From assembly GCA_965204415.1 (NCBI GenBank), contig CBDBEL010000004.1:1488001-1552000 (forward strand): DNA of 64,000 nt. The letters run 5' to 3'. The notes below the pieces were generated by a model. That model made no database searches and had not been told where the DNA came from. It saw nothing but the letters and a program-made list of their open reading frames with translations. This document shows positions 25,416-34,242 of this stretch, piece after piece (position 1 is the stretch's first letter; every line of letters begins with the position of its first letter). The translations under genes were made by a program, and so were the position numbers. This DNA comes from Aldehydirespirator sp965204415 (GTDB lineage: Bacteria; Actinomycetota; Acidimicrobiia; Acidimicrobiales; Aldehydirespiratoraceae).

Positions 25416-25483
25416 GACGGCACGCTAACGGCAGTCGCCCGTGCTGGTAGCGTGTCCGCGGTTCTTGGCGGGCGGAAACCATC

Positions 25484-26827
25484 ATGACCGTGAGATCCTC
25501 CCACCGCCGCTTCCCTGCGTTCCACCGGCGCCGCTTGGGCGTGCTCGGGCTGTTGCTCGCGGTCGCACTGGCCGCAGCGGCCGGCCCGGTGGCCGCCCAG
25601 AGCGACGAGGAGATCGTCGACAGGAACGAGAGGATCCGAGAGGATCGGAAGGCCGACCGCAAGGAGTTGCAGCGGGTGGCCGAGGCCGCCACCGAGAATC
25701 TCGATGCGGCCACTGCCGAGGCCGAGGATCTGGTTGACGCGCTCAACAAGGCACAGGCCGCGGTGGACGCCCAGCAGACCGCGCTCAATGAGGCGGAGCG
25801 GGCCGTGGCCGACGCCGAGGCCATCGTGGGTGAGGCCGAGGCCAGAATCGTTGAACTCGAAGAAGAGTTGGACGCCACCCGGGAACGGCTGAGGACGGCA
25901 GTGATCAACTCGTACGTGTCGTTCCAGGCCCCGACTGGATCGCTGAGCGTCCTCGGCGCCGATCCGTGGCAGAACGCCCACGAGGAAGCCCTCGCCGGGT
26001 TCGCCACCGGCAGCGGGATCGACGACCTCGACGATCTGCGCCGGCTGGGCGAGGAGCTGGAGCGCTGGCGCCTGCAGGCCACCGAGGCAGCCGCTGAGGC
26101 AGAGACTCGCCGCCGGGAAGCGAACCTCGTCCTTGCTGATCTGCTCGAGGCCGTCGACCGCGAGGCTGTGCTGTCGGTGGAGGCCGAGGAGCGGGTCGAG
26201 CAGCGCCTCGTCGAGGTCCAGTTGATCAGGCAACTGGATGCCGAGCTGGCCGCAGAGATCGAGGCCGCCGAACGCGAGATCATCGAGGCCCTCGCCCGCC
26301 AGCGTGCCGCGGAGGAAGCCCGGCGCAGAGCCGAGGAAGAGGCCCGGCGCAAGAGAGAGGAAGAAGCCCGGCGCAGAGCCGAGGAGGCGGGGCGGCCACC
26401 GGAGCCGGTGGCGACGGTGACCCCGGATGGCGTCAACTTCGAGCTGGTGTGGGTGAGCGGCTACCAGGTCAACTCACAGATCGCGGACGACGTCGAAGGG
26501 CTGGTCGCGGCCCTGGAAGCGGAGGGCTTCGACATGGGCGGCTGGGGCTACCGCAGCCACCAGGAGCAGATCAACCTGCGGAGAGCCCACTGCGGCACGT
26601 CTGAGTGGGCCATCTGGCAGAAGCCGTCGAGCACCTGCCGGCCCCCGACGGCCCGGCCAGGGCGGAGCAACCACGAGAAGGGGCTGGCCATCGACTTCAC
26701 CGAATCAGGCCGGCTCATAACGAGCCGCAGCCGCCCGGTGTTCCAGGCGCTGCAACGCCTGGCCCCCCAGTTCGGCCTAAAGAACCTCCCCAGCGAGCCC
26801 TGGCACTGGTCCGTGGACGGCCGCTGA
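25484..26827 (+). CDS. Secreted coiled-coil protein with VanY-type peptidase domain
   Basis: A 447-residue exported protein. Residues 1-38 form a signal peptide (RRR, then LGVLGLLLAVALAAAAG, cleavage after VAA). Residues 40-310 are a long coiled coil with an 8-residue repeat EARRRAEE/EARRKREE near the end. Residues 320-447 are a D-alanyl-D-alanine carboxypeptidase-like domain of the VanY group: GGWGYRSHQEQINLRRAHCG, SNHEKGLAIDFTES (zinc His and Asp) and PWHWSVDG (second zinc His). It probably trims or binds peptidoglycan, the coil acting as a spacer or division scaffold. Confidence 0.82.
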   Translation: MTVRSSHRRFPAFHRRRLGVLGLLLAVALAAAAGPVAAQSDEEIVDRNERIREDRKADRKELQRVAEAATENLDAATAEAEDLVDALNKAQAAVDAQQTALNEAERAVADAEAIVGEAEARIVELEEELDATRERLRTAVINSYVSFQAPTGSLSVLGADPWQNAHEEALAGFATGSGIDDLDDLRRLGEELERWRLQATEAAAEAETRRREANLVLADLLEAVDREAVLSVEAEERVEQRLVEVQLIRQLDAELAAEIEAAEREIIEALARQRAAEEARRRAEEEARRKREEEARRRAEEAGRPPEPVATVTPDGVNFELVWVSGYQVNSQIADDVEGLVAALEAEGFDMGGWGYRSHQEQINLRRAHCGTSEWAIWQKPSSTCRPPTARPGRSNHEKGLAIDFTESGRLITSRSRPVFQALQRLAPQFGLKNLPSEPWHWSVDGR

Positions 26828-26848
26828 GCCGCCGTCCTGGGCGCGCCG

Positions 26849-27628
26849 CTAGTGCGTGTGGGTCCAGGTGGGGGGACGCTTCTCGATGAAGGCCTTGGGC
26901 CATTCGGCGCCGTCGCCCCGGGCCGCGTTGGACGCCATCACGTCGGTGGCGAACTTGTAGGCCTCGCCGATGCCCATGTCCATCTGGGCGTAGAGGGTCT
27001 GCTTGCCGATGCCCTTGGCGTAGCGGCTGCCCCTGGTGGCCCGGCCCAGCAGGTCCATGGTGGCCTCGTCCAGCTGCTCCGGTGGCACGACCCGGTTGAC
27101 AAGACCCCAGTCCAGCGCGGTGGCCGCGTCGATGATGTCGCCGGTTAGGGCTAGCTCCACGGCCCGCTTGCGGCCCAGGGGCCGGGCCACGGCCACCATC
27201 GGGGTGTGGCAGAACAGGCCGCCCTTGCCGCCGGGCGTCGCGAAGCCGGCCTCGGTGCTGGCCACGATCAGGTCCGCGCTGGCGGCCAGCTGGGCACCGG
27301 CCGCGGTGGCCAGGGCGTGCACCTTGGCCACCACCACCTGGGGAATCTCGGCCATCGCGGTCATGGCCGAGCTGCAGATCGTGAACAGCTCGTGGAGCTC
27401 GGGCTCGCCCATGGTCGCCATCTCGGCCAGGTCGTGGCCCGACGAGAACACCGGGCCGTTGGCGGCCAGCACCACGCCGGCCACCTCGCCGTCGCCGCCG
27501 GTGGTGCGCAATGCGTCCTCTAGCTCGCCGAGCAGCTCCGACGACATGCAGTTGCGCCGCTCGGGCCGGTTCAGCGTGACCGTCACGTAGCGGTCGTCAC
27601 GCTCGTAGAGCAGGTTGCGGTAGTCCAT
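26849..27628 (-). CDS. Enoyl-CoA hydratase/isomerase family protein
   Basis: A 259-residue crotonase-fold protein: VTVTLNRPERRNCMSSEL, FSSGHDLAEM for the first oxyanion-hole strand and AAGAQLAASADLIVAS for the second. The usual glutamates are partly replaced (TPGGKGGLFC), so chemistry other than hydration is possible; the segment resembles human ECHDC3-type proteins. It lies 52 bp downstream of an LLM gene on the same strand. Confidence 0.82.
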   Translation of the reverse strand: MDYRNLLYERDDRYVTVTLNRPERRNCMSSELLGELEDALRTTGGDGEVAGVVLAANGPVFSSGHDLAEMATMGEPELHELFTICSSAMTAMAEIPQVVVAKVHALATAAGAQLAASADLIVASTEAGFATPGGKGGLFCHTPMVAVARPLGRKRAVELALTGDIIDAATALDWGLVNRVVPPEQLDEATMDLLGRATRGSRYAKGIGKQTLYAQMDMGIGEAYKFATDVMASNAARGDGAEWPKAFIEKRPPTWTHTH

Positions 27629-27680
27629 CGGGAGCCTCCAGTCGATCTCGGCCGCCCAGAGGTTACCGGCCGGCAGGGCC

Positions 27681-28661
27681 CTAGGAGTCAGCCAAGGCGG
27701 GCAGCACTTGCTCGGCCGTCAGATGGACGCTGGACCAGGCCTCGTCTATGGGCATGCCTCCCACCAGGGGATGCAGAGCCAACGTGCCGGTGCTTCGGGC
27801 CAGGTCGACGGCCTCAGTGGGAGTCAGCACCCGGTAGATGCCCTCGGCCCGCAACTCCTCGACGGTGGTGGCCTTGGAGCACACCGCCGAGGTCTGGCCA
27901 GGCGGCTGCCAGCCCGCATAGGTCATGGCCTCCAGCATGAAGCACTCCCCGTGCTCGGCCCACACCCGGTCGGGGTCCTCGGCCACGTTCAGCATGACCA
28001 CGTTGTCCGGCGCGATGCAGAAGCCCTGGGTGCCGTGGCGCTCGCACTCGGCGTAGTAGAGGGCCTCGACCTCGGGGAACTGGCCGGGAAGCTGCATGGG
28101 CAGGCCCAGCCGGGCCGCCCGCCGGGCCGCCGCTAGCGACGATCCGCCCACCAGCACCATGGGATGGGGCCGGGTGTAGGGCATCGGCAGCACCTGCACC
28201 GTCTCTCCGTTGTGCTCGAAGGGCTCGCCCTTCCAGGCGGTGAGCATCACTTCCAACGCCTCGTCGAGGACCTTGCCCCGGCGCTTGTACTCCTTGCCCA
28301 TCGCGGCGTACTCCACCGGCCGGTAGCCCAGGCCGGTCACGATCACCAGACGCCCCCTGCTCACCAGGTCGATCACCGCGATGTCCTCGGCGGCCCGGAT
28401 CGGGTCGTGCAACGGCACCAGCAGCGCCGAGATCGTGACCATGAGGCGGTCGGTGCTCGACAGGATCATGGCCGCGTTGAGCAGCGGCGTCGGGCACCAC
28501 GCCATGGGGCTGCTGTGATGCTCCTCCAACGACACGGCGTTGAAGCCGTTGCTGTCGGCGTAGCGGGCGATCTCCAGGCCGGCCCGGTAGCGGTCGCTCA
28601 TCGCCTGAGCGTCCGTAGGGTCCGGCGACATGAAGTTGTAGCGGATCAGTGAGAAGGCCAT
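27681..28661 (-). CDS. LLM class flavin-dependent oxidoreductase
   Basis: A 326-residue luciferase-fold enzyme: GFNAVSLEEHHSSPMAWCPTP, MVTISALLVPLHDPIRAAED, SRGRLVIVTGLGYRPVEYA and PMVLVGGSSLAAARRAARLG. It belongs with the alkanal-monooxygenase-like or F420 LLM proteins. It is probably co-transcribed with the crotonase-family gene downstream, suggesting a small lipid or steroid side-chain pathway. The substrate is not evident. Confidence 0.85.
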   Translation of the reverse strand: MAFSLIRYNFMSPDPTDAQAMSDRYRAGLEIARYADSNGFNAVSLEEHHSSPMAWCPTPLLNAAMILSSTDRLMVTISALLVPLHDPIRAAEDIAVIDLVSRGRLVIVTGLGYRPVEYAAMGKEYKRRGKVLDEALEVMLTAWKGEPFEHNGETVQVLPMPYTRPHPMVLVGGSSLAAARRAARLGLPMQLPGQFPEVEALYYAECERHGTQGFCIAPDNVVMLNVAEDPDRVWAEHGECFMLEAMTYAGWQPPGQTSAVCSKATTVEELRAEGIYRVLTPTEAVDLARSTGTLALHPLVGGMPIDEAWSSVHLTAEQVLPALADS

Positions 28662-28698
28662 GGCCCAGTCTGCCCTCCGCGGCCCCCGCCGCGACGGC

Positions 28699-30432
28699 TC
28701 AGCCCAACACGCCGGCGAGGTGCATGCGGTTGACGGTGCTGACCACCGCTCGCAGCGAGGCCGACACGATCGACTCGTGCAGGCCCACGCCCCAGGTGGT
28801 GTAGCGGTCTCCGGTGTCGACCTCCACGTAGGCCGCGGCGGTGGCGTCGCTGCCGGCGCCGATGGCGTGCTCGTAGTAGTCGACGACCTTGCCCGCGAAC
28901 AGGCCGTTGGCCTGCATGGCCGACACGAAGGCGTCGATGGGGCCGTTGCCCGAGCCGCTGATGGTGCGCTCGGCCCCGTCGACCCGCAGGCGGGCCTCGA
29001 GATCGGTGCGGGACGCGCCGATGGTGTCGGTGGTTGCCCGGTGGCCGATCAGCTCGATCCAGGGGCGGTCGGGCTGCACGTAGGACGCCATGAACCGGCG
29101 GTGGATCTCGTAGGAGGTGATCTCGGTGCCGGTGTCCTCGGTCACCGTCTGGATCTGCTTGGAGAAGTCCACCTGCAAGCCCCGGGGCAGGTCCAGTCCG
29201 TACTCGTGCAGTAGCACGTAGGCCACGCCGCCCTTGCCGGACTGGCTGTTGACCCTCACCACCGCTTCGTAGCTGCGGCCCAGGTGGCGGGGATCGACGG
29301 GCAGGTAGGGGACGTCCCACACGTCGTAGTCGCCGGTCAGGGGCTCGCCCGGGGCGACGTCGTAGATGGCGGCCATGCCCTTCTTGATGGCGTCCTGATG
29401 GCTTCCCGAGAAGGCGGTGTACACGAGGTCGCCGACGTAGGGGTGCCGTTCGGGCACGCTCATGCGGTTGGCGTACTCGAACACCCGGCGGGCCTCCTCG
29501 ATGTCGCTGATGTCGAGTTCGGGGTCGACGCCCTGGGTGAAGAGGTTGAGCGCGATGGTGACCACGTCGACGTTGCCGGTGCGCTCGCCGTTTCCGAACA
29601 GGGTGCCCTCGACCCGGTCGGCGCCGGCCATGATGCCGAACTCGGCTGCAGCCACGGCGGTGCCCCGGTCGTTGTGGGGGTGCAGCGACAGCACGATCGA
29701 GTTCCGGTCGCGGATGTTGCGATGGAAGTGCTCGATCATGTCGCCGTAGATGTTGGCCGAGGACATCTCCACGGTGGCGGGCAGGTTCAGGATCAGCGGC
29801 CAGTCCGGCGTCGGGTCGATGATGTCCATCACCGCTTCGCACACCTCGATGGTGAAGTCGGGCTCGGTGCCGGTGTAGCTCTCAGGGGAGTACTCGAAGC
29901 GGATGCCGTCACGGCCACCGGACTGCCTGAGGGTCCGGAGGTTGCGCATGCAGCGCTCGGCGCCGCTGGCGGCGATGGCCACGATGCCGGCCCGGTCGGT
30001 GCGGAACACGACCCGGCGCTGGGTGACGGACGTGGAGTTGTAGAGGTGCACGATGGCGCGGGGGGCGCCGGCCACAGCCTCGAACGTGCGGTCGATCAGC
30101 TCGTCACGGGACTGGGTGAGCACCTGGATGGTGACGTCGTCGGGGATCCGGTCCTCCTCGATGAGCTTGCGGCAGAAGTCGAAGTCGGGCTGGGAGGCGG
30201 CCGGGAAGCCCACCTCGATCTCCTTGAAGCCCATGTCGACGAGGTGGTCGTACATGCGCTGCTTGCGTCCGATGTCCATCGGATCGACGAGGGCCTGGTT
30301 GCCGTCGCGCAGATCGACCGAGCACCACAGCGGCGCCTTGGTGATCCGGTGGTCCGGCCAGGTCCGATCGGCGAGCTCCACCGAGGGGTAGGGCCGGTAC
30401 TTCGTGAAGGGCATGGGATTGGGCGTGGGCAT
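28699..30432 (-). CDS. leuA: 2-isopropylmalate synthase
   Basis: A 577-residue enzyme, the first step of leucine synthesis (acetyl-CoA + 2-oxoisovalerate). The catalytic barrel has APLWCSVDLRDGNQALVDPM, FKEIEVGFPAASQPDFDF, the metal site HPHNDRGTAVAAAEFG and GTLFGNGERTGNVD. The C-terminal leucine-sensing domain follows (GLQVDFSKQIQTVTEDTG, ISGSGNGPIDAFVSAM). This is the long actinobacterial form. ATG at 30432 is chosen because the frame further upstream overlaps an attenuator hairpin. The leader peptide and hairpins upstream show leucine-dependent attenuation. Confidence 0.95.
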   Translation of the reverse strand: MPTPNPMPFTKYRPYPSVELADRTWPDHRITKAPLWCSVDLRDGNQALVDPMDIGRKQRMYDHLVDMGFKEIEVGFPAASQPDFDFCRKLIEEDRIPDDVTIQVLTQSRDELIDRTFEAVAGAPRAIVHLYNSTSVTQRRVVFRTDRAGIVAIAASGAERCMRNLRTLRQSGGRDGIRFEYSPESYTGTEPDFTIEVCEAVMDIIDPTPDWPLILNLPATVEMSSANIYGDMIEHFHRNIRDRNSIVLSLHPHNDRGTAVAAAEFGIMAGADRVEGTLFGNGERTGNVDVVTIALNLFTQGVDPELDISDIEEARRVFEYANRMSVPERHPYVGDLVYTAFSGSHQDAIKKGMAAIYDVAPGEPLTGDYDVWDVPYLPVDPRHLGRSYEAVVRVNSQSGKGGVAYVLLHEYGLDLPRGLQVDFSKQIQTVTEDTGTEITSYEIHRRFMASYVQPDRPWIELIGHRATTDTIGASRTDLEARLRVDGAERTISGSGNGPIDAFVSAMQANGLFAGKVVDYYEHAIGAGSDATAAAYVEVDTGDRYTTWGVGLHESIVSASLRAVVSTVNRMHLAGVLG

Positions 30433-30507
30433 GGTCGTGGTCCTCGTGGCGGCTGGATGGTCTTGGGTGCGGGGGCTCCGGTTGGCGGCTCGGGGTTCGG
30501 TCGGGGC

Positions 30508-30566
30508 GGGCCGGAACCGGCCCCGACAACGACGAATCCCCCCGGCCGGTGGCACGAGGGGATTCG
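30508..30566 (-). promoter_or_regulatory. leuA attenuator hairpins
   Basis: In the leuA leader the minus strand carries CGAATCCCC (58-66 in the 30500s) pairing with GGGGATTCG (33-41) around a loop with a CCGGCCGG core, positions 30533-30566, and a second perfect hairpin GGGCCGG-AA-CCGGCCC at 30508-30523. Both lie just after the leader peptide stop and before the leuA start, as expected for attenuation with alternative hairpins. Confidence 0.7.
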
Positions 30567-30591
30567 GCGAGCACCGATATGTGGCGCTCGC

Positions 30592-30627
30592 CTACACGAG
30601 AAGCAGGAGGTCGGCGAAGGTGGTCAC
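30592..30627 (-). CDS. leuA leader peptide, four consecutive leucines
   Basis: An 11-codon frame, VTTFADLLLLV, with leucine codons CTC-CTG-CTT-CTC then GTG-TAG. The GTG two codons further upstream (VAVTTF...) is an alternative start. Stalling at the leucine codons would favour the antiterminator structure over the hairpins at 30508-30566 and let leuA be read. It is too short for routine gene finding. Confidence 0.72.
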   Translation of the reverse strand: MTTFADLLLLV

Positions 30628-30728
30628 GGCCACACAGGTTAGCCGAACCGTCGCCTCGGTCAAACGCTCGGACACCCGGGGCGTGGTGCGGGGTGCGATC
30701 GGGGTTCGTTCCGCGCCATGCTTGGGGG

Positions 30729-31586
30729 GTGAGCTATCTGGTGTGGGAGGCGACGCTGCCCGACCTTCGGTCGCCGATGCTGGTGACCGCCTACCAGGGC
30801 TGGTTCGACGTGGGCGGCGCGGCGACGGGCGCCCTCGAATGGCTGAGCGAGCGCAGCCACTCGATCCGGGTGGCCCACATCGACGGCGAGGAGTTCTTCA
30901 ACTTCGCGGAGCAGCGGCCCAACGTCAGGCTGCGGGACGAGCGCCGGGAGATCGTGTGGCCCTCCAACGACGTTCATGTGCTGCGCCCGCCCGACGGGCA
31001 ACACGACCTGGTGCTGGTAGTGGGCGCAGAGCCTCAGCTGAGCTGGCGAACCTACGCTGACGTGGTCGTCGAGCTCGCATCCCGCACGGAGGCGTCGACG
31101 CTGGTGACCGTGGGCGCCCACATCGCCGACATTCCCCACACCCGGCCCTTCCTGGTGACCGGCTCCACCACCGACACCGGTCTGGGCAAGGCTTGGGGAC
31201 TGGACCGGCCCAGCTACGAGGGCCCGACCGGGATCGTGGGCGTCCTGCACGAGCGGTTCGAGATGCTGGAGGTTCCGGCGGTGTCGCTGCGGGTGGCCGT
31301 GCCCCACTACGTCTCGGGCGCCCCCAACCCGAAGGGGGCTCGGGCCCTGCTGGAGCGTTTCGAGCGGGTGACGGGCATCCCCACCGGCTGGTCGGAACTC
31401 GACGAGGCCGCCGAGGAGTGGGAGCAGCGGGTCAACGACGCCATGAACTCAGACGACGACGTGGTGGCCTACGTGCGACGCCTCGAAGCCCGCTCCGACG
31501 CCCGGGCCAAGCGCAGCGTCCCCAGCCCCGACGACCTAGGCGCCGAGTTCGAACGCTTCCTGCGCCAGCAAGACAGCTCCGACTGA
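30729..31586 (+). CDS. PAC2 family protein
   Basis: A 285-residue PAC2-family protein (proteasome-assembly-chaperone-like fold). It starts VSYLVWEATLPDLRSPMLV, then TAYQGWFDVGGAATGALEWL, LVLVVGAEPQLSWRTY, LVTVGAHIADIPHTRP and a conserved end YVRRLEARSD. In actinobacteria PAC2 proteins are linked to proteasome or Pup function, not proven for this branch. GTG at 30729 is preferred; a CATGCT box lies 6 nt upstream. It is divergent from leuA, whose leader ends 100 bp away. Confidence 0.8.
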   Translation: MSYLVWEATLPDLRSPMLVTAYQGWFDVGGAATGALEWLSERSHSIRVAHIDGEEFFNFAEQRPNVRLRDERREIVWPSNDVHVLRPPDGQHDLVLVVGAEPQLSWRTYADVVVELASRTEASTLVTVGAHIADIPHTRPFLVTGSTTDTGLGKAWGLDRPSYEGPTGIVGVLHERFEMLEVPAVSLRVAVPHYVSGAPNPKGARALLERFERVTGIPTGWSELDEAAEEWEQRVNDAMNSDDDVVAYVRRLEARSDARAKRSVPSPDDLGAEFERFLRQQDSSD

Positions 31587-31733
31587 GCCCGAGCGCCGGA
31601 GGAGCGCACGCCGGGCCGCCGTCAACTGCCGCGCTGCCCGCCGCGCCCTCGACGAGGCACGAGCGGCGGCCGACAGCCCGAGTCGCTAGCAGTCAGGCTC
31701 AGCCAGCGCGACGCGCACTCACAACCAAAGTAC

Positions 31734-31746
31734 CCCTAGCTAGGGT
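31734..31746 (+). promoter_or_regulatory. Palindromic operator overlapping a leaderless -10 box
   Basis: CCCTAGCTAGGG (31734-31745) is a perfect 12-bp palindrome; its right half is the TAGGGT -10 box, 6 nt before the ATG at 31753. Binding of a repressor here would block the promoter, as in AbiE-type systems where the antitoxin represses its own operon. Confidence 0.6.
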
Positions 31747-31752
31747 GAAGCC

Positions 31753-32727
31753 ATGTTGGCGCCGGAGAAGCACCGCATCGGGCGGGTCAGGTGGCCCGAC
31801 GGCGTCCGTTGCCCCTACTGCGCGTCGGCGGCGTGCGTCCTCGAGGTCAGCGGGCCGAGGCTCCGCTGGCGCTGCGGCCGCTGCCGACGACGGTTCTCCT
31901 GGACTACCGGCACGGCGCTCCACTCCACCAAGCTCTCGGCGCGGCAGTGGTTGGCCGCGGCGGCCCTGGACGGCACGCGACCCGAGGAGGTCGGCCGCCT
32001 GCTGGGGGTGTCGCCGGTGACCGCGAGGCGTGTGGCGAGCCTGCTGGCTGCGGCGGGTGGCCCGCCCGCGGAGCAGCGCCTGCGCCGACTGCTGTCACAA
32101 CCCCGCCCCGAGCCCCGCCGCTCCGGCCGCGCCGACCGGTGGTCGGCACAGGGTCTGCTCGCGGTGTCGCCACGCTCCGAGCAGTTGCTGGCGGGCCTGA
32201 CCGAGTCCCACAAGCGCATCCTCAACGCGCTGCGCCACCGCCAGTTCGGAGCGACCTCGCACACCGTCGCCGCCCTGGGCGCGGTCTCGGTCGGCCACAC
32301 CAGACGCTGCCTGCGGGATCTGGAGCGCCGCGGCTGGGCGCAGCGCGAGACCCGCGCCTGTGCATGGGGCCACAGGCAAGTCCGCGCCAGGCTGTGGAGG
32401 CTCACATGGACAGGCGAGTGCTGCGAAGTCCTCGGGTGCCTGCGCCGCCTTCCTGTGGCGGGCCTGGAGCCCTTCGACCGCGACAGCGTGCCTCCAGAGT
32501 TCTGGCACAACTTCTGGTCCGGCACGCCCGCGGACTCGCTCAGCATCAGCCGGCACGGTCTGCTGATCGCCGAGACCCTCGTCAACGGACGAGATCCGCT
32601 GGCGCGCGCCTGGGCTCTCCAAGCGCTGCCCGTCGAGACGCTGGCGGACTGCCGGAGGCTCAGGGGATGCGACACCGGGGCGCCGGCACGCTGGCTTGAC
32701 GCCGCCCTGGAGTCCCGCAGTGCCTGA
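31753..32727 (+). CDS. Zinc-ribbon / winged-helix protein, likely AbiEi-like antitoxin partner
   Basis: A 324-residue three-part protein. Residues 1-50 are an IS1595-transposase-type zinc ribbon (CPYC at 20-23, CGRC at 41-44) followed by a helical DNA-binding segment (residues 55-95). Residues 150-220 look like a winged helix (HKRILNALRHRQFG, RRCLRDLERRGWAQRETRA). Residues 245-320 (PPEFWHNFWSG, RLRGCDTGAPARWL) resemble the short domain found beside AbiEii nucleotidyltransferases (DUF6922-like). No DDE catalytic domain is present. It overlaps the AbiEii-like gene by 8 nt, so a regulator/antitoxin role is likely. Confidence 0.65.
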   Translation: MLAPEKHRIGRVRWPDGVRCPYCASAACVLEVSGPRLRWRCGRCRRRFSWTTGTALHSTKLSARQWLAAAALDGTRPEEVGRLLGVSPVTARRVASLLAAAGGPPAEQRLRRLLSQPRPEPRRSGRADRWSAQGLLAVSPRSEQLLAGLTESHKRILNALRHRQFGATSHTVAALGAVSVGHTRRCLRDLERRGWAQRETRACAWGHRQVRARLWRLTWTGECCEVLGCLRRLPVAGLEPFDRDSVPPEFWHNFWSGTPADSLSISRHGLLIAETLVNGRDPLARAWALQALPVETLADCRRLRGCDTGAPARWLDAALESRSA

Positions 32728-33454
32728 AATCGACTCATACGCCGATGTGCTGGACGGCCCGCAGCGTCGCGTTTGGACCAAGGCTGCCGAGATGTCTGCG
32801 GGCGTATCAGGCGTGCTGATGGGCGGCACGGCGGTCGCCATGCACCTGCGACACCGCCGCTCCGACGATCTCGACATCATGACGCTTTCGGAGTTCTCGG
32901 GCGCAGCCGTCGCCCGGAGGCTTAGCCGGGCGTTTCGCGATGTCGAGGTAATCGAGGCGGCCGAGAACTGCTGCGCCGCGATCGTCGACAGCGTGCGCAT
33001 CGAGTTCTTCCGGGCCCTTCCGAGCGGCGAGGTCGGCCCGGCGCAGATGCGACGCGTCGCCGAAGGCCCCGACATCTGCGGCATGCCGATCGGATCGCTT
33101 CCCGACCTTCTCGCAACGAAACTCGACGTCATCAGGTTCCGCCCCAAGCTGCGCGACTACATCGATCTCACCGCGATAGACAAGCTCACAGCCCACAAGC
33201 TCGAGGACGGACTGTCCTACTACTGCATGCGCTTCGGATACACGCACTTCCCGGACGCGCTCGACAATGCCGTCGCGCTGCTGGCACGCCCCGGCAACCT
33301 CCCCGACGATCCCCACTTCGAACAAGTCCGGCCCGGAGTGCTGGATCACCTGCGAACGAGGGCATTCGAGTTGAGCAAGCATCTCGCCACCCAGCGCGAC
33401 CACCTGGCCTCGCCCGCACCACCCGCCTCGGAACGCGACACGCGCTCTCGCTGA
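32720..33454 (+). CDS. AbiEii/AbiGii-family nucleotidyltransferase (toxin-like)
   Basis: A 244-residue protein of the AbiEii nucleotidyltransferase family, the toxin of type IV toxin-antitoxin and phage-exclusion systems. The active-site motif is LMGGTAVAMHLRHRRSDDLD (GGTA... and DDLD), followed by KLDVIRFRPKLRDYIDLTAI, typical of the family. GTG at 32720 overlaps the upstream stop by 8 nt, showing translational coupling with the zinc-ribbon protein. Related proteins modify tRNA ends; that is not shown here. Confidence 0.8.
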   Translation: MPEIDSYADVLDGPQRRVWTKAAEMSAGVSGVLMGGTAVAMHLRHRRSDDLDIMTLSEFSGAAVARRLSRAFRDVEVIEAAENCCAAIVDSVRIEFFRALPSGEVGPAQMRRVAEGPDICGMPIGSLPDLLATKLDVIRFRPKLRDYIDLTAIDKLTAHKLEDGLSYYCMRFGYTHFPDALDNAVALLARPGNLPDDPHFEQVRPGVLDHLRTRAFELSKHLATQRDHLASPAPPASERDTRSR

Positions 33455-33579
33455 AACCACGACGCACAGGTCGGCCCGGTGACGACCGCGGTCCTGCCGC
33501 GGCGGCGAGGAGGAGCTTCCTGGGCCGATGCCGGGAACGGCATCGCAGGGCGACGGGCGTGCGCCTGCCCGGGCACGTT

Positions 33580-34242
33580 CTAGAGCACTCCGAGCTCCTC
33601 CCACACGTCGGCGAGCTTGGCTCCCTCCAGCAGCAGGTCGCGGGCTCGATCCTCGGTCGTGGCCTTCTCCAGCGCGCGGGCCGCGGCCTCCACCGCGATC
33701 GACCGGGGCACGAACGCGACGCCGTCGTCGTCGGCCACCACGAGGTCACCGGCCGAGACCGGCACTCCCATGCACTCGATCTGCTCGTCGACGTGAGTGA
33801 GCGAGATGCGGCCCAGCGCGTCGGTCGGCCTCGTGCCCAACGCGAACAGCGGGAAGCCGAGATCGCGGATCTTGGCGGTGTCGCGGACCATGCCGGCGAT
33901 GACCGCTCCCCTTGCCCCCCGACCCCGGGAGGCGGTGGAGAACAGCTCGCCCCAGGCCGCCACCTCGGGCCGGCACTCCCCTACCACCACATCGCCGGGG
34001 CGCAGCGAGTCGATGAAGTCGATCTCCCCGCCGTAGTGGCGGCTCGGTGGAGCGTCGACGGCGACGGACCGGAAGGTCCGGGCCCACCCCACGAGGGTTC
34101 CCGCCCCGGAGAAGCGGCGCAGGCCCGGCCGGGTCGTCTGGTCCCGGTTTCCGAACTGGTCGCAGATGTCGGAGAAGACTGCGGCGTAGCAATGCTCGGC
34201 CACCGCGTCCAGGTCGAGATCCGGGGCATTGTGAGCAGTCAT
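33580..34242 (-). CDS. RraA family protein (HMG aldolase-like)
   Basis: A 220-residue RraA/DlpA-fold protein. It has SDICDQFG, LVGWARTFRSV, the loop SLRPGDVVVGECR, WGELFSTASRGRGARGAV and the key IAGMVRDTAKIRDLGFPLFA with the Arg-Asp pair used by 4-hydroxy-4-methyl-2-oxoglutarate aldolases. It may cleave or isomerise a 2-oxo acid in aromatic degradation. True RraA (RNase E inhibitor) is shorter. Its neighbours are an AbiEii module and an SDR gene. Confidence 0.82.
   Translation of the reverse strand: MTAHNAPDLDLDAVAEHCYAAVFSDICDQFGNRDQTTRPGLRRFSGAGTLVGWARTFRSVAVDAPPSRHYGGEIDFIDSLRPGDVVVGECRPEVAAWGELFSTASRGRGARGAVIAGMVRDTAKIRDLGFPLFALGTRPTDALGRISLTHVDEQIECMGVPVSAGDLVVADDDGVAFVPRSIAVEAAARALEKATTEDRARDLLLEGAKLADVWEELGVL

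Noticed and set aside
31753..32727. IS1595-family transposase
   Set aside because: Only the zinc ribbon resembles it; there is no DDE domain and no terminal inverted repeats, and the gene overlaps an AbiEii-like gene.
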